Below, piece by piece: positions 60,164-64,000 of a DNA stretch of 64,000 bases; the stretch's first letter is position 1, and every line of letters starts with the position of its first letter. A model generated the notes under the pieces. The model searched no databases, was not told the DNA's origin, and saw only the letters and a program-made list of their open reading frames with translations. Made by a program: the position numbers and the translations under genes. Origin of the DNA: Bacteroidales bacterium (lineage in GTDB: Bacteria > Bacteroidota > Bacteroidia > Bacteroidales > F082); the NCBI GenBank assembly GCA_017537965.1, contig JAFYJV010000030.1:33575-97574 (forward strand), written 5' to 3'.

Positions 60164-60955
60164 ATGAGAGTCATTATCGAAAAAAACTACGACAACATGT
60201 CGCATTGGGCCGCCAACCATATCGTTGAACGCATCAAAGCATTTAAGCCCACCGCCAAGAAACCTTTCATCCTCGGATTGCCTACGGGTTCGACGCCTAT
60301 TGGCACTTACCGTGAACTTGTCAAACTCTACAAGGCGGGTAAGGTTTCCTTTAAAAACGTGGTCACCTTCAACATGGACGAGTATGTCAACATCCCGGAA
60401 GACCATCCAGAGAGCTATCACAGCTTCATGTGGAACAATTTCTTCAGCCATATCGACATCAAGAAGGAAAACGTCAACATCCTCAACGGCAATGCCAAAG
60501 ACCTTGAAGCCGAATGCGCTCGTTACGAAGAGAAAATCAAGAGCTACGGCGGCATCGATCTCTTCATGGGTGGCATCGGTCCCGACGGACACATCGCCTT
60601 CAACGAGCCTGGCAGTTCGCTGACGTCGCGCACGCGAGTGAAGACGCTGACCACCGATACCATCATAGCCAATTCGAGATTCTTCGACAACGACATCAAA
60701 AAGGTGCCCAAGACCGCTCTTACCGTCGGCGTGGGCACTGTCATGGACAGCCGCGAGGTCATGATCCTCGCGAACGGACACGGCAAAGCCCGTGCCCTCG
60801 CCCACGCCGTCGAAGGTTCCGTAAACCAGATGTGGACCGTCAGCGTACTCCAGATGCATCCCAAAGGCATCATCGTGTGCGATGATGCTGCCTGCGACGA
60901 GATGACTTACGGCACCGTGAAATATTTCAAAGACATCGAGAAGAACAACCTTTAA
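60164..60955 (+). CDS. nagB: Glucosamine-6-phosphate deaminase
   Basis: This 263-residue protein has [16 protein letters not shown] (38-53), NMDEYV (catalytic Asp region), and [18 protein letters not shown] with the catalytic His and Glu. It turns glucosamine 6-phosphate into fructose 6-phosphate and ammonia, and may run in reverse. The length matches the allosteric hexamer type. The next gene starts right after its stop, so it is part of the sugar-nucleotide operon. Confidence 0.96.
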   Translation: MRVIIEKNYDNMSHWAANHIVERIKAFKPTAKKPFILGLPTGSTPIGTYRELVKLYKAGKVSFKNVVTFNMDEYVNIPEDHPESYHSFMWNNFFSHIDIKKENVNILNGNAKDLEAECARYEEKIKSYGGIDLFMGGIGPDGHIAFNEPGSSLTSRTRVKTLTTDTIIANSRFFDNDIKKVPKTALTVGVGTVMDSREVMILANGHGKARALAHAVEGSVNQMWTVSVLQMHPKGIIVCDDAACDEMTYGTVKYFKDIEKNNL

Positions 60956-61927
<972 letters not shown>

Positions 61928-61937
61928 TACTCCTTAC

Positions 61938-63872
61938 ATGTTACAAAGTATCTTCTTTAAAATCTGCAATTTCCTTTTCGGAAAGCAGGCCAACGATTCT
62001 TTGCCTAGGATCTGGGTGTTGGCTTTTGATATCGTGGTGATTTTCGTTGCCTATACGATATCCATGTTTTTCGTTTATTACCATAATCTTGGACACGATC
62101 ATTTGTTTAAGAATTGGTATCGCGTCTTTATTGTAATGGGTGTTTATGTCGTAATGTTCTTGACATTTCGCACTTATTACGGAATGATTCGATACTCGGG
62201 TTTCAACGATATCCGAAAGATCTTTCACTCCTGCACGACCGCTTTGGCCATACTCATAGTCGCCAAAGTCATCATCATCCAAATCAACCCGAAGATTGTC
62301 GGCCATATCCTTCCAGGCTACCGTATCATCCTATATCATTATTTGATATCCATGGTGATCATGGTGGTGAGCCGTTTCTTTATCCGACGCATTTACAACG
62401 AGTTCTACAAGAATCCAGGAGTAAAAAACATCAATACCGTGATTTATGGTGCTGGTGAAGGCGGTGTGTTGTTATTCCGTGCCATCCAACAAGACAAGGA
62501 AACCCCATACAAGATTGTTGCCTTCGCCGACGACAACCAGAAAAAAGCCAACAAGGACATCAACACTATTCCCATCTATGATTCAGCCAAGGTTTTCAAT
62601 AACGATTTTATCAACAAAAACAACATCCAAGTGCTGATCTTGGCTTTGCCAAGCATTCCAGGAGAGCGGAAAAGGGAAATCATCGAAAAGGGTATGAGAT
62701 ATGGGCTGAAAGTGAAGACCATCCCTTCTTTCCAAAACTGGGTGAACGGCGAGGTGAAAGCCAACGAGGTGAAGGACATCAATATCGAGGACCTGTTGGG
62801 TCGGGATCCTATCGTGCTGGACAAGGAACATGTGAAAAGGGAGGTGAACGGCAAGGTCATTTTAATTACGGGCGCCGCCGGCTCCATAGGAAGCGAGATG
62901 TGCCGACAGACCCTGCACTACAACCCCAAACTGTTGGTGATGGTCGACCAGGCTGAGTCGCCGATGTACGACTTGCAATATGAGCTGAAGAACACTCCTG
63001 CGTTCAAGACGTTGATTGACAGGATGATCTTTGTCATCGCCAGCGTGAAGGACAAACGCCGTATGGAAGAGATTTTCGAGAAATTCCAACCTGAACTGAT
63101 CTACCATGCAGCGGCCTACAAACATGTGCCTTTCATGGAAGAGAACCCTTACGAGGCTGTTTGTGACAACGTGTTGGGAACCAAAAACATTGCCGATTTA
63201 GCCATTCGCTATGGTGCGAAAAAATTTGTGATGATCTCCACCGACAAAGCCGTGAATCCCACCAACGTCATGGGTGCCACCAAGCGCATCGCTGAGATCT
63301 ATACCCAAAGTCGCCAAAGCAGTACCAAGTTCATCACCACCCGTTTTGGCAATGTGTTGGGCTCTAACGGATCTGTCATCCCTCTCTTCCAGAAACAACT
63401 GGCCAAGGGAGGGCCCATCACCATCACCGACAAACGCATCATCCGATTCTTCATGACCATACCCGAGGCTTGTAGCCTGGTCATGGAAGCCAGCTCCATC
63501 GGCGAAGAGAAAGACATCTTTGTTTTCGATATGGGCGAGCCTGTGAAGATCTATGACATGGCCAAAAAAATGATCCAGCTTTCGAACAAGACCGATATTG
63601 AGATCAAGGAAATTGGACTTCGCCCGGGAGAGAAACTCTATGAGGAGCTGCTTGCCACGAAAGAGAACACCGTCCCCACCGACAATCCCAAGATCCTTCG
63701 CGCCAAAGTGCGCAATTACGAAGAAAAACAAGTGGATGCTTTGATTGAGACACTGAAAAGGATAACGGAAACTTGTGACGACTTCAAGATCGTGTCGGTG
63801 ATGAAAGACATCGTTCCAGAGTATGTATCCAACAACAGCGTCTTCTGCCAACTTGACAAACACGAATCTTAA
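61938..63872 (+). CDS. Membrane-bound UDP-N-acetylhexosamine 4,6-dehydratase-like protein (WbpM/CapD)
   Basis: The start at 61938 (MLQSIFFKIC) gives 644 residues; an ATG at 61890 would overlap the dehydrogenase gene. Four membrane segments (about 20-145) are followed by a linker Rossmann-like region (VIYGAGEGG) and the catalytic domain with ILITGAAGSIGSEMCRQ, YHAAAYKHVPFME and STDKAVNPTNVMGATKR. In well-studied members the Tyr of the catalytic triad is replaced, as here (Met/Lys region). It would make a UDP-4-keto-6-deoxy amino sugar for surface glycans. Confidence 0.93.
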   Translation: MLQSIFFKICNFLFGKQANDSLPRIWVLAFDIVVIFVAYTISMFFVYYHNLGHDHLFKNWYRVFIVMGVYVVMFLTFRTYYGMIRYSGFNDIRKIFHSCTTALAILIVAKVIIIQINPKIVGHILPGYRIILYHYLISMVIMVVSRFFIRRIYNEFYKNPGVKNINTVIYGAGEGGVLLFRAIQQDKETPYKIVAFADDNQKKANKDINTIPIYDSAKVFNNDFINKNNIQVLILALPSIPGERKREIIEKGMRYGLKVKTIPSFQNWVNGEVKANEVKDINIEDLLGRDPIVLDKEHVKREVNGKVILITGAAGSIGSEMCRQTLHYNPKLLVMVDQAESPMYDLQYELKNTPAFKTLIDRMIFVIASVKDKRRMEEIFEKFQPELIYHAAAYKHVPFMEENPYEAVCDNVLGTKNIADLAIRYGAKKFVMISTDKAVNPTNVMGATKRIAEIYTQSRQSSTKFITTRFGNVLGSNGSVIPLFQKQLAKGGPITITDKRIIRFFMTIPEACSLVMEASSIGEEKDIFVFDMGEPVKIYDMAKKMIQLSNKTDIEIKEIGLRPGEKLYEELLATKENTVPTDNPKILRAKVRNYEEKQVDALIETLKRITETCDDFKIVSVMKDIVPEYVSNNSVFCQLDKHES

Positions 63873-63874
63873 GT

Positions 63875-64000
63875 ATGCAAAACTATTGTATCATCATGGC
63901 CGGTGGCATTGGCAGTCGCTTTTGGCCATTAAGCAAAGATAATTTTCCCAAACAATTTCTTGACATTCTGGGTACTGGAAAAAGCTTCATCCGTAGTACC
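63875..64000 (+). CDS. Mannose-1-phosphate guanylyltransferase-like, N-terminal part (partial)
   Basis: The last 126 bases encode 42 residues beginning MQNYCIIMAGGIGSRFWPLS, the nucleotide-binding start of the ManC/nucleotidyltransferase family, followed by KQFLDILGTGKS. GMP-mannose made by ManC is the donor for mannose, and on to fucose or rhamnose, in surface glycans. The gene starts two bases after the WbpM-like stop and continues beyond the window. Confidence 0.85.
   Translation, partial: MQNYCIIMAGGIGSRFWPLSKDNFPKQFLDILGTGKSFIRST

Overview
The window is a piece of a Bacteroidota chromosome, most likely from an anaerobic Bacteroidales. The evidence is phylum-typical promoters (TTTG, 19-21 bases, TAnnTTTG), three proteins ending in type IX secretion (T9SS) sorting domains, Bacteroidota-restricted families (DUF4292, DUF4175, DUF4954, DUF6266, BACON, DPP7-type S46 peptidase), lipoproteins with Bacteroidota-type signals, and an oxygen-sensitive class III ribonucleotide reductase. 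Codon use is coherent throughout. No phage, insertion sequence or CRISPR array is visible. No gene-free stretch exceeds about 300 bases; the longest spacers hold tRNAs, promoters, operator-like repeats or a possible parS site.

Layout. 1-7948 (+): a tandem set of three membrane O-acyltransferase (MBOAT) genes, each followed in overlap or close coupling by an AlgJ/AlgX-like SGNH protein. 7982-15768 (-): a GH16-like protein, a T9SS CotH-kinase protein, a DPP7-type S46 dipeptidyl peptidase and an M49-like metallopeptidase lipoprotein. 15854-17494 (+): a YfcC-type transporter. 17495-23049 (-): an envelope cluster (flippase, dUTPase, TPR protein, DUF4292 lipoprotein, EnvC-like protein, and a 45-residue lipoprotein). 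23085-33210 (-): a large sensor kinase, a methyltransferase, mnmG flanked by two parS-like sites, ybeY and a DUF4175 coiled-coil protein. 33469-38647: DUF6266, a BACON lipoprotein, a GT-C-like membrane protein, tRNA-Cys, a coiled-coil exported protein, tRNA-Thr and an HEYGH membrane protein. 38650-48351: AsmA-like protein, RNase R, nrdDG and a T9SS thioredoxin-like protein. 48440-56284: housekeeping and accessory genes (dipeptide ABC ATPase, ComF, lipoproteins, DUF3109, ornithine carbamoyltransferase, M28 peptidase, tsaB). 56499-64000 (+): a four-helix-bundle protein coupled to galE, then DUF4954, nagB, a WlbA/WbpB-like dehydrogenase, a WbpM/CapD-like dehydratase and the start of a ManC-like guanylyltransferase.

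How it fits together. The left edge looks like machinery for O-acylating an exported glycan, next to a putative glycanase. A helical module of about 45 residues is shared by the SGNH proteins and the GH16-like protein, which ties the two convergent operons together and is the best candidate here for an undescribed system. The right edge is the start of a surface-polysaccharide sugar-nucleotide cluster. Between them, secreted dipeptidyl peptidases, a YfcC transporter and an ornithine carbamoyltransferase suggest peptide and amino-acid use under anaerobic conditions.
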